A stretch of 64,000 bases of DNA, taken from contig JAQFVV010006354.1 in assembly GCA_028023455.1 (NCBI GenBank), positions 744,001 to 808,000 on the forward strand, written 5' to 3'. The notes beneath the pieces were generated by a model. It was not told where the DNA came from and ran no database searches. It worked only from the letters and a program-made list of their open reading frames with translations. The position numbers and the translations under genes are program-made. Positions 46,296 to 59,449 of this stretch are shown in pieces (within the stretch, counting starts at the first letter, position 1; each line of letters begins with the position of its first letter). The DNA comes from Epiperipatus broadwayi. Its lineage: Eukaryota; Onychophora; Udeonychophora; Euonychophora; Peripatidae.

Positions 46296-47154
46296 GTAAG
46301 TACGCAATTTGTTGTGATATTCATCTTTTATTTTCCTTATAAATTACAGTAGTTGTAAATCATAGTTATTTCCATTAAAAAAACAAATTCATAAATTTAT
46401 ATAGTACTTTTAAGATGACTTAATTATGATTAATTATGATTTGTAGACTCACACTTTTCACTTTATGATAGGTTTTTTTAAGATGACAAAATTATTATTT
46501 AAATACTGGCAGAAATATTACTTATTGTTTGTAGACTCACAGAAATATTACTTCTGGACTCGAACTTTATACTTTATGATAGGCTTTTTAGGCCGACAAA
46601 ATTTATTATTTGAATACTCACAGAATTATTACTTCTGGACTCACACTTTATGATAGGTTTTTTTAAAAAAACAAAATTAATATTTGTAGACTCACAGTTT
46701 TCACTTTATGATAGGTTTTTTTAAGATGACAAAATTATTATTTGAATACTGGCAGAAATATTACTTATTATTTGTAGACTCGCAGAAATATTACTTCCGG
46801 ACTTTAACTTTACACTTTATGATAGGTTTTTTTAAGCCAACAAAATTATTATTTGAATAATCACAGAATTATTACTTCTAGACTTGCACTTTATGATAGG
46901 TTTTGTATACTTGCAGTTATTTGTAGACTCACAGTTTACACTTTATGATAACTTTATATAGTACTTTTAACATGAATGATTTATTATTTGTGGACTCACT
47001 GTTTTTACTTATTAATTTTGTAGTGATATTTATCTTACATTTTCCTATTTTGCATCCAATTTTAGTTAATTATTCATGATGTATATATTACTTTTAACAT
47101 TTTTTTGCCACATATCACTCTATTTGTGTCCTATTTATTAATTTTTTTTTTCAG
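46296..47154 (+). other. Candidate 3' intron of the Merlin gene
   Basis: A good donor, GTAAGT (46,296-46,301), lies 35 nt after the transposase stop. A long T-tract acceptor TTTTTTTTTCAG ends at 47,154. The 859-bp interval contains the minisatellite. No transcript evidence is available. Confidence 0.3.
46430..46965 (+). repeat. Minisatellite with about 242-bp higher-order unit inside Merlin
   Basis: TTTATGATAGG or a variant occurs at about 46,461, 46,571, 46,645, 46,702, 46,813, 46,888 and 46,938. The spacings 110, 75, 57, 111, 75, 50 repeat as a set of three, so units of unequal length form a higher-order repeat of about 242 bp. Other shared phrases: CAGAAATATTACTT, ACTTCTGGACTC and GACAAAATTATTATTTGAAT. 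Confidence 0.75.
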
Positions 47155-47455
47155 GATGGACGGCACTGTCATTATCCTGTACCACATGCCATTTTCTCTG
47201 TTTTTACCTCATAACCCTGTACCACATGCCTTTCCCCCTGCTTTACATTTCTTTGATGTCATTACCCTGAGGGCATCCTATTCTAATCTAGCGATCTTTG
47301 ACGTAACATCACCACATGATATGCAGCTAAATTTTAGCAATTACATTTGTCTGCAAATCACTAGGTGACATTATCTTAAAAATCGGATGGTTAGAGTGGT
47401 ATGCCTTCAGGATAATGACATCATAGCAAGGTAAATACGGGACTACCGAGGCAAG

Positions 47456-47591
47456 TTTAAGAAATTAAACAAAATTACTTCTGCAGATTGAAAGACTGTT
47501 TATAATAGTTTATTACCATCATATTTAGTTATTTTTATTATGATTACAATTTTATTCTAATTAATGGACATTATATATATATATATTTATA

Positions 47592-47631
<40 letters not shown>

Positions 47632-50600
47632 TTTTAAGGGTTATAAATATAAAAGGAATATTCATTATCAAAACCATATATGAATGAACTCATAAAATAC
47701 ATCAACTATATGTATACATATCCCACAATATTTGAAAATGTTGTTTAGTGGCATGATCACACCACTTCTTTGTAATGTAATTTCATCTGTCAAGATATGA
47801 TATATTACAAATGTGATTCAGTATAGGCATCATCATTAAGATGTTAATGATTTGAAATGAGTATTTATGAAGGTTAAAACCAATTAATTACATCAGTAAT
47901 GAAGATATGTTACTAAAGTTCACTTCCAAAAGTATTGCACTCCAAATTCAGAAATGTGTATCAACATAAGATGCCTTCCTAATGATATATGTTATTTGTT
48001 CATGATGTTGTCTGAATAACATTAAAGACAACCATATAATTAGGAAAGAGGTACTAGTATTTAACCTGCAACGACTACAAATGGTACATTACACCACTAT
48101 CAATTTTTAAATGTCTAAAATTTATATATTTTAAATTAAACAGCTATCCATCCCAGTAAATTTTTAAATTTGTCTTTAGTTTGAAAAAATGAAATTAGTT
48201 TGAATTTATCTTCTTATAAATTTTGTGTTTTTTTCTTTTTATATTTAGCATTATCTCCTATCTCTTGTAGTCTAAATGGCTGAAAAATTTTTTTTCCTTT
48301 TTTAAATAATTACTTTTTTTCTACTTTTTAAAACAAATATAAAATTTATTGTAACAATGGCAAGAATAATAAAAAGTAAATTTATTTCATTAATATAATT
48401 AATTATAAAAGGCCTCAGTTGAATCCATTTAAACAAAAATAATTTTATTTCATTTTTGCAATTTTATCACTATATTTTTTTAATTTTTTTTTTATACAAA
48501 CACATTAATACATCTGTAAATAATGCTTAAATTAAAAAAAAAAATCAATTTTAAAATGGTATTTGTATAAAACAAATACACTTTTTAGAACAGGTATGAG
48601 ATAGACTTTGTATGCACTGTAGACTAAATTTGAAAGTAATTTACTTAGAAAAGAAAATCATATAGAAAAAGTGAATGACTTAATGTATTTATACTCTCAC
48701 TTCTAAGCATTTAAGATTGAGTTTGGAAATAAGATGGCCACTCTTATTTTCATAAAGTCTCTATCTTGTGGTGGGGGTAAAAGTATTATTACAGATTGAA
48801 CACCAATGTTTAGTGGTACTTGTAAGGAAAGGATGATTACTTTTTATAGTTTATTTTAATTTAAAACACATTGCTTGTAAAGTTTATCAAATATGTCATA
48901 AAGAAAATCTTAAATAAAGATCAAACTCATCTACATATTTCCATAAAAGGAAAATTAAAATATGGAATTATCACCTAATGATGAACTTGTAAATAGTATT
49001 CTGCATGAATATATTTATTAAATAAATATTATTTTATGTTTATTTTCTTCATTATTGTTTTATTCAATATATATAGTATAATTATTAAAATGGGGCAACC
49101 AATATATAATACAAATAGAACCCATACTACATACCTTTCATAGATAATTTATTTGTTTATATATTTAAGTGGGACATAACTTTATAAAAAATAAATAACC
49201 CTGAAAGTATTTATAATGAATAACACTTAAGGGTAGAAAAGAGAAGAAGAAAAAGAATAATCTAAATAAATAAATATGCAAAGATTGTTGATTTTAAATA
49301 AGTAAAGAAGTACACAAAGATAATATGAAACAAAGTATAATTTAAGGTTAATATAATACAGAGACTAAAAAAATATTATGGAGGTTGTGCATTATAATTG
49401 TGTGGATGAAATTAGAGAAAGCTTGTTTATAAATATTTTATGCTAGCATGAGTTTTAAAATGACTTTAAAAATTATCATAATCAATGAAAAGTAAAAAAC
49501 AAAATCCAGTAAGTACAGAAAAACTGGAGAATAAGTCAGATGTCTAATATAAGAATAATGAAAGAAAAAGACCAGAATTTGAAATGGAAGTACAAGATAA
49601 TTCTTATAAATGAAATAATAAGAAGACTATCTTCAAAGATCCTATCAGTATTCATGATAAACAAAAAGTTCATCACAAAAATTAAGCCAGGCAATAGATA
49701 TTGCAACAAACAGAATTATTAAAAATTAAGATAGCAATACAAATGGTTAGGCAAAGGAATAAAGGAGAGGCAATATATATAAACAAAAAACAAAAATGTT
49801 TTAGAACAGACGCAAACATCGATGTCTAAATAAATAACAGATGCAAGAAAACAATTAAAAAAAGACATTCACTCAAGGAGAAGAGAGTTATATTGAAATA
49901 AAATAAATCCCAGAAGAAATAGGGGAAGCTATATTAAATGTCATGAGAAACAGAAAACAAGAATAGAGAGTTTAAAAGACAAAGTGGACAAATGTCAGCA
50001 GGAGATAGAAGTTATAGAGAAGAATATTCATGTCAAGTTGAAGAAATCGAAAAAGGCTTTAAATTAAAGATCAAAAAAACTATTTTTAAACACACCCAGA
50101 TCAAACATAAAGCCACAGATAACCATTTGGAACCAATATATAAAAATGTAATAAGAAAAACTTAAAATAGCCAATAAATAATTTACAAAGAAATAGCTCA
50201 TACAAAAAGCCAACAAAAGGAAGGGGTGCAAAAATGAGAGAATAATCTTAAGAATTGACAACAAGTTGTGAACAAAAAACTAGAGGAATAATAAAATATA
50301 ATCAAAAAAATATATAGACAAATAAACTCTTTAGTCAAATGTATCAAGAGCAAGTACAAAAAGAATAAAGAAAATAGAAAATTCAAAGATATTAAAAAAA
50401 TTTAGTGTTGAGAGTATGCTGAATCTGGGAGATGAAAGTAGTGAGAATATAATTCAATGCTTTAATAAATTAAGGATGGAAACAGCGATAATACATGAGA
50501 AATTAGAGCAAGTTTTATGTGATGTGACACAGAAAAGGTAGAAAATGTAAATGCAATAAATGATATTGCAGTTAAGTACTCATATGTTTTTATAGCATTG

Positions 50601-51344
50601 CTAAGTAAGGCAAAAAAATATGAATGTAAAATGAAGTAATGAGCATTAAATTGATACACAAAATAGGAATAAAACAGATATTGATATTAAGGTTACTGAG
50701 AAATTTAACCAGATATGGATAGTGATAATTATAATGAATTCATTATAGGTGACTGTTTCGATAAAAATATCAATAGAAAAATGTGTTAAATAGAAAGGAA
50801 AATGATTTAAAATGTATTCATGAAGGTGGTTTAAGTGGTAATTCCAGGAAAACAAATGCTAATATTGTCGTTCCAAACAATTGTATTGATGAATCCAAAA
50901 ATAACAAAACAATTAATTTTGAAATGAATTTCTGCTGTCAAAACAGTATAAAAATGAATGATGTACTTGTTCATGTACTGAACATTAAAATTAAGAAAGT
51001 ATGGTGAGATAGAAAACAATATAAATCAAAAAATCTGGAAGGGTATAAATAAATTAAAAAAAAAAGAATTCACCACAGAATAGACAGATGCCTTGATGAT
51101 TATTATAAAACCACACAAAATTCACAGTCAATAAATATAAAAATAATAAATCATGATATGTAAGAAATGTAGACACTAAATCCAAGCAAGTCAAATTTCT
51201 TATAAATATAGCTTTATGTAACATTAGTTAGAAATTGGTTGAAGAATGTATTCCATCAGAATCCTGAGACTGAGATAATTTATGATCATGAATAATGGAC
51301 AAATATTGGAAAAAATATGTTGCACAGATTTTGTTTGATAATTA
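47456..51344. other. AT-rich spacer, + strand purine-rich from 49.2 kb
   Basis: A palindrome with TA run is at 47,583-47,650. From about 49,200 to 51,060 the + strand is markedly purine-rich and translates in pieces to Lys/Glu/Asn-rich strings (for example PEFEMEVQDNSYK, IEKGFKLKIKKTIFKH) broken by stops. This may be a decayed ORF or just compositional skew. No family recognised. The minus-strand frames over it are mirror images of the skew. Confidence 0.4.
47583..47650. repeat. Inverted repeat around a TA run
   Basis: ATATTTATAACCCT (47,583-47,596) and its exact complement AGGGTTATAAATAT (47,637-47,650) enclose a TA run. Confidence 0.8.
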
Positions 51345-51650
51345 AAAATGGGAATATAAAGTAGATATTTTATTGGCAGTAAAAATCAGGTGCCAAAGTT
51401 AGGAAGTGGTAAAGAATAGGAGAAGTAGAAAGTTCAACAGCATAACTTTTATTTTGGCCAAAACATGTATAGATTTGGATAAACACTAGAATAATGATTA
51501 ATGCTCATCTATTTAATTTATATACATACATATATTAAATTATTTGTTAGTGAATTTTTGGGTATGTGTAAATTAAACCTTTCAATATTTGTTTAAATAA
51601 GAAAAAAATAAATTCAATTATCAATTGATGAGCACTGGTTCAGTATAAAA
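51345..51650 (+). repeat. Dispersed repeat R1, copy B, with hammerhead-like end
   Basis: Partner of 40,945-41,230 over its first 265 bp. Its right end has TTGATGA (51,625-51,631), then GCACTGGTTCAGTATAAAAT. That closely resembles the minus-strand copy in the fold-back at 25,776-25,745 (CTGATGA, then GTGCTGGTTCAGCATAAAAT). It lies just beyond the end of the PLE at 51.75-53.35 kb. Confidence 0.55.
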
Positions 51651-51749
51651 TATGAACAATGAAAATCATTTATCTATTTCACATGTATGTGGTCATGTGC
51701 ATTGGTTATAAAAGAAAGAGTGAATAGCTGATGGGAGTTTGAAAGTTTG

Positions 51750-53345
51750 AATTCAAATCCCATTAATTAATTCGAAAATGAATATGTTACAAATAAATTG
51801 TTGTTCTATGTGAATCTTTTCATTTTCCAAATCACGGCTTTCAGAACAAACTTCATTTGCTCTTTTCCATAATGATAGTATAATTCTATGTTTAGTGCTT
51901 TTAGCATGATTGGTTGTATATGCCAAGTACTGCCAGTATATGTTGGTTTCCTATACATTGTTGTTTTTACTTTGCCACGAGGGATTCTTGTCAAAAGAAC
52001 ATCTAACAAAGCCAATTTTTTTTCTTGTTCTGATTTCATTGTGAATTTAAGTAAAGGAGATATGTTATTGATATGCATTCACAATGACTGTAATTCATGT
52101 GGCCATACCACAAATATATCATCAGTATAGCAAAGCTATACTTTAGGTGGACATGGAATAAGTCTTTATAATTGTGGTTTTAAGTTCTTCCATATAAATA
52201 TTGCTCAGCAAGGGTGACAGTGGTGATTCCATGGCCATCCCTTGATTTTCTTGGAAGAATTCTGAGTTATATTGAAAGTACATTATTGTTATGCAGAATG
52301 TTAATAATTCCATTATACTATTGATAGGTAGTGTTGTTCTAGTTTGTAGACTATCATCATATAACCTTTTACTTTTAATAGACAATGCCTCATCACATGG
52401 TACATTTGTAAATAAACTTTCCACATCAAAGCTTACTAATATGTCAGTATTTTTCATTTTCATGTCCCTGACTAATTCTACAAAGTGCTTAGAATCCCTG
52501 ATAAAAGACTGTGTCCTGTCTTCCAATGGACTAAAGAGTATGAGAAGATTTCTCAACAAATTTTGACATGGTGAATTTCTAGAACTAACAATAGGCCTTA
52601 ATGGAATATTATCTTTATGGATTTTAGGTAGGCCATATAGGTGAGGAATTTTAATGAAATACAAAGTTAATTTCATTTCTCCTGAATCACTGAAATGCAT
52701 GTGATGCTTCTGGAATAATGCTTGTAATTTTATCTTTGTATTTAGAATTGGATTTTTTTGATACTTTTTGTATTGGCCAATTGTGAGAAGTCCTTGAATT
52801 TTGTTATCATAATCAGTTTTATCCATTATAATTGTAGTGTTACCTTGCAGGAAGAATGATTATAGATGTATCATGTTTGAGAGATTTAATAGCATTCCTC
52901 TCATCACATGAAATGTTTGGTTTCTCCTTCCCATTTGATGTCTCCCAAGTGTCTTTTTAAGCCTTCAGTATAACTCTGATGCTTCCTTCAGAGGCAATCT
53001 TTGGATAACTATCTCAGTGGTTGCCATTATATCAAATAATAAGACAGTAGTTGGTGTAATGATAAAGTTCAAATTTTTTCCAAAAACAGATAACTCAGCA
53101 TCAGTAAAGTGTTTAGAAGTAAGATTTTTCTTTGATGAATTTGATTGATTGCTATTTGCAATATGACATTTTATTTGCCAATGTAGATTTCCACACTTCT
53201 TCTTCTGACATTCTTTTATCCTTCCATGTAATTTACAATATGGTCTTTTCACTGCTTGACTAATTCTAAATCTTCATCTGTAAGTTTAGTTTTTAGAAAA
53301 CATTCCACATTTCTAATGGAATGCAAGGTTTGATAGTTGGAAAAC
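51750..53345 (-). pseudogene. Second Penelope-like element, RT portion
   Basis: Minus strand, in order: N-terminal region KRPYCKLHGRIKECQKKKCG (53,252) with FTDAELSVFGKNLNFIITPT; IILPA (about 52,850), then GNTTIIMDKTDYDNKI after a frameshift (the family's ILPADKGNxTVxMD motif); LPKIHKDNIPLRPIVSSRNS (about 52,635-52,575); motif A LVSFDVESLFTNVP (about 52,440); motif B QENQGMAMESPLSPLLSNIY (about 52,245-52,190); catalytic LCYTDDIFVVW (about 52,134-52,105) after a stop; then ALLDVLL and RKPTYTGSTWH. The frame then shifts to a KRANEVCSES..LENEKIH string and stops near 51,750, so the GIY-YIG endonuclease is missing. At least three frameshifts or stops disable it. It differs from the 28-31 kb PLE in its RT motifs. 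Confidence 0.85.
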
Positions 53346-54465
53346 CATTGGACATTTGTTCTTCCTCTCAATAAGATCTCATTTACTCTAATCTGTTCTT
53401 ATTGATATTTACATAAGAAAGTTAAATGATTTTTTAGTTTAGCCTGTTTTAGACAATTTTGCATAATGTCTAAACTTCAACATAGCATTGAGTCCATACC
53501 AAGTACTTAATATTTGCCTAAAGTTGTTCCCATTTGAAAAGTTTAAATAAAGTTTAAAATTTTCTATACATTCAACATAGAATTAAAATGGTTTAGCTTT
53601 ACACTCTGAACAGTAATTGATAGTTTTCTACCAATACCAATGCTAAACATATTTTTAGTTTTTACATGGTAATTAACCCATGATTTTTAATTTAATATAT
53701 ACAATTCTTTGAAGAAAATGAATTATTATTTACAGAAATGTCAAAAGGAAACAGGAGTCTTTTAAGACCTCATACTTATAAAAATAGCTGTTCTGATTTA
53801 AATAGAACTATTTAGATTCTTTTTATTTTTAATTAATCTCCCAAATAAAAAAAAAGCTATAACTGAATACAGAACCAATCACAGTTTAGCTTTAGGACTA
53901 TCAATAGTAGTTAATCATTTTTTAAAAATCCCACTAATAAATATATTCCTGATTATTATATGGAAATAACACCATACTTTACATTGTTTCCATCAGAATA
54001 AATACAAGGCAATTTGAATTTTAAGTATAAAATTTTATGCAACCACACATTGAAATTATCCATATTAGATAAATACATTAGTGCTTATTACAAATTATAC
54101 ATTAGGAAGCCTAATATATGATGATAATAGACATTAATGTATTTATATTAATGTTTTGATATACATTCATTAATATCAAATGCATGAATTTATGAAAGTT
54201 TGCAATTGGAGGTCAAATTGTTGTAATTTTTTATTGATAAATACTAAGCAATGATGATAGAGGAGTTGTGTCCTAGACCCAGGGAAGTGTGTTAGTTATC
54301 CAAAATATATTTTGGGAATCATTTATTATTTTTAAGTAAATTTCTTCATATGTACATGTTTTGTGTGACTGTAACAGAATAGATGTTATATGACAATCAA
54401 TTTTTTTGATATTACATATTCTCTAACAATCATATCTGATGGTTGGTGTAGTTATCTGTGATATT

Positions 54466-54466
<1 letters not shown>
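53346..54466. other. AT-rich spacer
   Basis: The PLE 5' region may extend to about 53,400. Beyond that nothing was recognised. Confidence 0.45.
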
Positions 54467-54521
<55 letters not shown>

Positions 54522-54522
54522 G
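54467..54522. repeat. (CT)n(AT)n microsatellite
   Basis: CT repeats of about 32 bp followed directly by AT repeats, ending at the palindrome. Confidence 0.9.
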
Positions 54523-54584
54523 AAAAAGGCTCTTGGTATAATATATATATATATATATATATATATTATACCAAGAGCCTTTTT
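54523..54584. repeat. 62-bp perfect palindrome
   Basis: AAAAAGGCTCTTGGTATA (54,523-54,540), a 26-bp AT run, then the exact reverse complement TATACCAAGAGCCTTTTT (54,567-54,584). Such a sequence can form a cruciform or a long RNA hairpin. Confidence 0.9.
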
Positions 54585-54589
54585 TAAAA

Positions 54590-57500
54590 ACTCATTTACT
54601 ATACCACAGTTGATCAATGACATGTAATAACCAAGATAGCTATTCAAAATAATAAAATTGTTGTATAAAAAAACTATCTTTGAATTTCCCTTAGTATGGT
54701 CTTAATTATTGTCAGACCACACCTGTTTCATACCAATACAAAATAATACCACATTCACATATCACATATGGATTTATTTCCATCCAAGATAAATAATCAA
54801 ACTTGTTCGAATATCAATTACCTGTATTATTACAAAAGAGATCAAATAATGATTATTAGCTACATTTCCTAATCTCTATCTATGTCTATTTCTATAATGG
54901 TTTGTAAAGTTTATTTTGAGCAGAACATTTTTGAAAGGTCTATTTCAAACTTGCCATTTCATGCCAGTTTTCCAAAAGATCATATAGAAATACTGACTTA
55001 AAATTTTCAATATTGTAATCCTGATAATAAATATACACTTTTTCAATACTCTTTGAACTCTTATGGTATATGGATAGTAAAACTGAATTAATAATTAAAA
55101 TTTGTGTGGAGTGAGATTAAAATAGGTTATGACTTAATACAAGTTATTATCCCAAATATATTACGTCAATAAAGCTATATCCCATCACAAATATTTTAAA
55201 ACAGACAATTGAATAAAAAACAAAAAAAATAAAAAATAACTTCAATATACATCTAATATAAATGAAACCACCCTCCCCTAATTCTTTGATTATACAAAAA
55301 AATATGTCTCCAGATACGTGTCTACATACATACCTATCTGATGATACACGATTTAAAAAAAAAATCAAGAGATTAAAAGTTTTAAATTTCAAAATATAAC
55401 TTATTAAATACACTCATTATTTTGATTAAAATTTAAAACTATAAATCTATATGTATATACACATATACACATATTTATATATACATAATCTATATTAAAT
55501 CAAATTTGGTGTATATATATATATAAATAAATAAACAACCTAACTTCCTGGGTGTATGTTTTTTTTTTGCACTTAAATTATAACAGTAAATAAACATCAG
55601 CGGTTAGTTTATTTTAGAAGAAAAATGAAAGAATAATAAACGTCAATAAGTTTCATTACATGTTTCTTCTTTTCTTTTTTTTAACTAAATACAGGTTTAG
55701 GGGTTCAAACATCTACTTCACGTACATTATAAAAATCAGGACATGTAAGGATTCAAGGATTTTTCTACTTTACATTACTTTTCACATCATTATTTTTTAA
55801 TAGACAGGTAGGTTTTTTAACAGATAGGTACAGAATCACATGATGATGAAAAATAGAAAAAAGCCATTATATATAATGAATCTATGCCACGTTATTTTTC
55901 TTCTATTTATACACTTGCATTGTGACCAGGAAATAATTTGAGCTCCAAGCAACAATAAATTTTATTTTCTGAGATTAATTACTACACTCAGTTTTAACTT
56001 CAATATCTAAAGTTTTCTTATGATGACTTCAACTCAAAATGTTTTCACTTAAGGTTTTTTTAAAAATCATGAATAACTTTCTAAACACAACTTGCCATTT
56101 TCTTTAGGCAAAATCACTCTGTCTTGACTAAATTTTTTTTACAAAAACCCCAACAGCTCACCTCCAAATCTAAAAAGATTTTTCATTTCAAAATGCACTA
56201 GCCTATCATTTATAGTGACATGAAACATAATGTTTGAAAATCCCTGCTGGTATACCTTTTTTAATCAATTTAATTACCAGAAAAGTTTTTTTAATTCATT
56301 AATTAGAAAAAATTACAAAATAACAAGAAAATATCAAAAAAATAAATAAATAAATAAATAATCTAATTCATACTTGCTTCATTTTGTAAACAACAAGTTA
56401 AGCATAATAGACAAGTAAAAGTTTCTTAATTTTTATCTTCCAATTTTTAATTATATTCTGTTTTTATCTAATAATAAAAAAGTACAAAGTTTTAATTTTT
56501 TTATCATAGACTGACATTTTTTTTTTATAAAACAGACAAAAATTAAAATTCTAAATAATAAATTGTTATTATTTTGCATAACAATTTATAACCATTATTT
56601 GTATATGTATATAAGTCTACTGATATACTCTATGCTTTTTTAAAGTCTCTACTTCATTCTTTAAACAACACCCACACAAAATATCACTACTTCCAAAACA
56701 AAATATATGTACATTTATGAATACATAATTTTACGGAGAGAGCAAGATGTAACAACCTTGTTATGGGGAAATGATCATCACCATTCCTGGCACAAGATAT
56801 ATATATATATTGTAACAGTCAACAACTCAGATTTATATTAATCGAGTTTCATTGTTGAATGACTCAAACTGTAACAATAAATATTATTATAAATTATTAT
56901 ATATTGCCAACACATTGGGGGGCAAGGTATATCTGCTAATCTCAAGTGAATGATTTTATTCATGTCTCACATTAGGTAGTCAAAAATGTAACTAATGTAA
57001 TTATGTTGATATCAGAAATTAAGTAATAGCCTATTCCATATGAACAATATTATTATTAAGCCACACATTTTATTAGCCAAAAATACAATGAATAATAATC
57101 AAAGATAAGATCAAATTTAATTAAGTGTATTTGTAACTAAATCTATAAGCTATCTCAACTAACTACACTTAATAATGCAAATATAATATATAAGGCTGTA
57201 ACTTTCAATACAAAGGATTACCAAAAATGACAGTTAAAACTAGTATAAAAAATAGAGCTGTTGAGGTAAGAAATAAACATAATCCATGGACAGAGACTTG
57301 GATAAAAAGAAAAATTAATCCCCAGTTCACTTCTCATGAATTATTTTGTCTTTTGACCAATTCATCCCCTGGTGAATTTTTTCATAAGTATGATAAGTTA
57401 AAATGTGTATATTACAGTATATTTTATTATATAAAAATTTCACTAAAATTATGCTAGAAGATGGGAAATTCAAAATTCCAACTCTTACAATAGACATAAG

Positions 57501-59449
57501 CCCCATTCTGACATGTTCAGACATTGTTTATGCCAAGGCTGTAAAATGTTCAGAGTTTTATGACATTGTTTAAGAAAATAGTTTCATTGATCACAAATAT
57601 ATTTATTTGCAAATTTATTATGGTTTTAGATATTTTTTACAATTACTTACACTATATTTATTAGATATCAAAAAATATAAATTATTAATAACTCATTTTG
57701 ACTTAAAATACTTTATTTTAAAAAAATATAATGTTATATTAGCAGACAATGTAAATATAGCCTGAAGCAATTTACAAGATTAGCTTCCACGTAAGCAATC
57801 TATTTATACTTACGAGCATGAAAATATCACAATTTTGCAATAAATATTAAAATATTTTAAACTTTTAAAGTATAATTCATTAGATATAAGAGAAATAAAT
57901 ACATATTTGTTTGGATTTTTAAAAATAATAAAAAATAACAAATATTTCATTTATTTTGTAAACTGAAAATAATCTTTCTAGAAACGATGATGTCCAAACT
58001 CTTTGTTTTGAATACGATACCATTTTTTTAATATTTTCAGAAACAAAATGTGAACAAAATTTATTTCAGTGGTAAAGAAAAATATCTATCAAATGAAGTC
58101 AAATTTATTATTTTCTGATAAATAATAATCATTTAATCATACATTTTATGTAGATTTGTGAGACAAAGAAAAATGTCAGAAAATGCTGAAATATAAGAAG
58201 CTTAGAGTGGGGACAATTTGAATAGATTATCACCATTCTGCCATAGTCTGACTCAAATAAAGATTATGAATTATGTATGACTTAAAGTAATCTGAATACA
58301 TCTTATAACTTTGGACAGCACCAATAATAAGGAGGCCATTAAAATATAATTAAAATAATAAAATATAAATCTCCATTTATTGTCTCATCATTTTAAAGGT
58401 GGGGTATTGTAATACTGTAGTCAGTTTGCCAATATTACAAGCTCTAAGTTTAGAATACATTAGTTATCAGAGAAATAATATTTAATTTTGTATATTTTTC
58501 ATAATAATGAGTATTTAATTTAAATATTTTATGTACCACATGATAATATGAGAATGCTAAAACATCATTGTTTTAATAATAGTATGAATATATTAATAGG
58601 TTGTATAAATATTTGTGAATGAAAGAGATAAAAGTATAAAATCAGATAAATAATTTCATTTGTTTTCTCTCTTCACTAATTTTAACTATTTACCACTATT
58701 AATTTTAATTTTAAATTTAGTGAAGAGAAAATGATAAAAAATGTATAAAAAATAAATATTATTTATACTTTAATTAATGTATTCTAAACTTAAGGAGCTT
58801 ATAATATTGGAATAACCAGAATTGGTGGCTGCCTACAATATTATAATAAGTTATCTCAACTACCTGCATTTAATTATGCAAATCCCATGTGTAAAGCTTT
58901 ATCAGAGTTACTAAAGGTTCATACATTTATAAGGTGCCAATGAATCTGTAAATCAATAAATATTTAAATCAGTAAATATATAATTTAAGAATTAGGTATT
59001 TGTAATTTAATTGATATAAAAAATTATGGAATAGGTGAACCAGTACATCATAAAAAAAAATCAAATGATGCATTTATTAATAATTATATATAAATTTATT
59101 AATGTTATAACAAAAAAATAATAATAATTATAAAATTCAAAATCCACCTTAAATTTTAATGTACTTTAACTCCATTATAATTTCTAAAATTTCTGTCTAC
59201 ATTTTTGAAATATTTATACAATTACACAAACCAGTATTTAGTAATATACAATATTTCACACTAGCAGTCAACATAAATATATCATAATGTTTGAGTGTTT
59301 AAATATCAAGAAACATCATACTATAAATGAAAGTATTTTTTAATTATGCATCTTTTTAGATAAAGTAAAATTTTTCTATGAGATTAATTATCAAAAAATG
59401 ATCAAATTTCAAATCAAAACTTGTTCATAATGTTGTTTTTGCAACATAA
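54590..59449. other. AT-rich spacer with minor repeats
   Basis: (AAAT)n of about 25 bp near 56,340. A short direct repeat: TATCTCAACTAACTACACTT...AATGCAAAT (57,149-57,185) and TATCTCAACTACCTGCATTT...TATGCAAAT (58,852-58,883). Short open frames such as 57,227-57,457 (plus) and 55,147-55,413 (minus) have no domain. Confidence 0.45.

Larger units (their letters stand above)
45006..47447 (+). mobile_element. Merlin DNA transposon, complete with TIRs and TSD
   Basis: Length 2,442 bp. The left end GGTAATCAAGTATTTATC continues through TTGCTATGATGTCATTA, CCTAAAGGCATACAACTC. The right end is its inverted partner: on the minus strand GGTAGTCCCGTATTTACC, TTGCTATGATGTCATTA, CCTGAAGGCATACCACTC. The TIRs are thus at least 65 bp with high identity. 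Both flanks are GAGGCAAG (44,998-45,005 and 47,448-47,455), the 8-bp duplication expected for Merlin (IS1016-like) elements. It carries an IS1595-type DDE transposase with two frameshifts, candidate UTR introns and an internal minisatellite. Confidence 0.92.

Noticed and set aside
50064-51019. Several hydrophobic minus-strand frames
   Set aside because: Produced by the purine/pyrimidine skew of the stretch (Phe/Leu/Ile-rich); no membrane-protein family recognised.
51735-51775. tRNA-like box B (GTTTGAATTCAAATCCC)
   Set aside because: It is a short palindrome, TTTGAATTCAAA, without a matching box A or stems.
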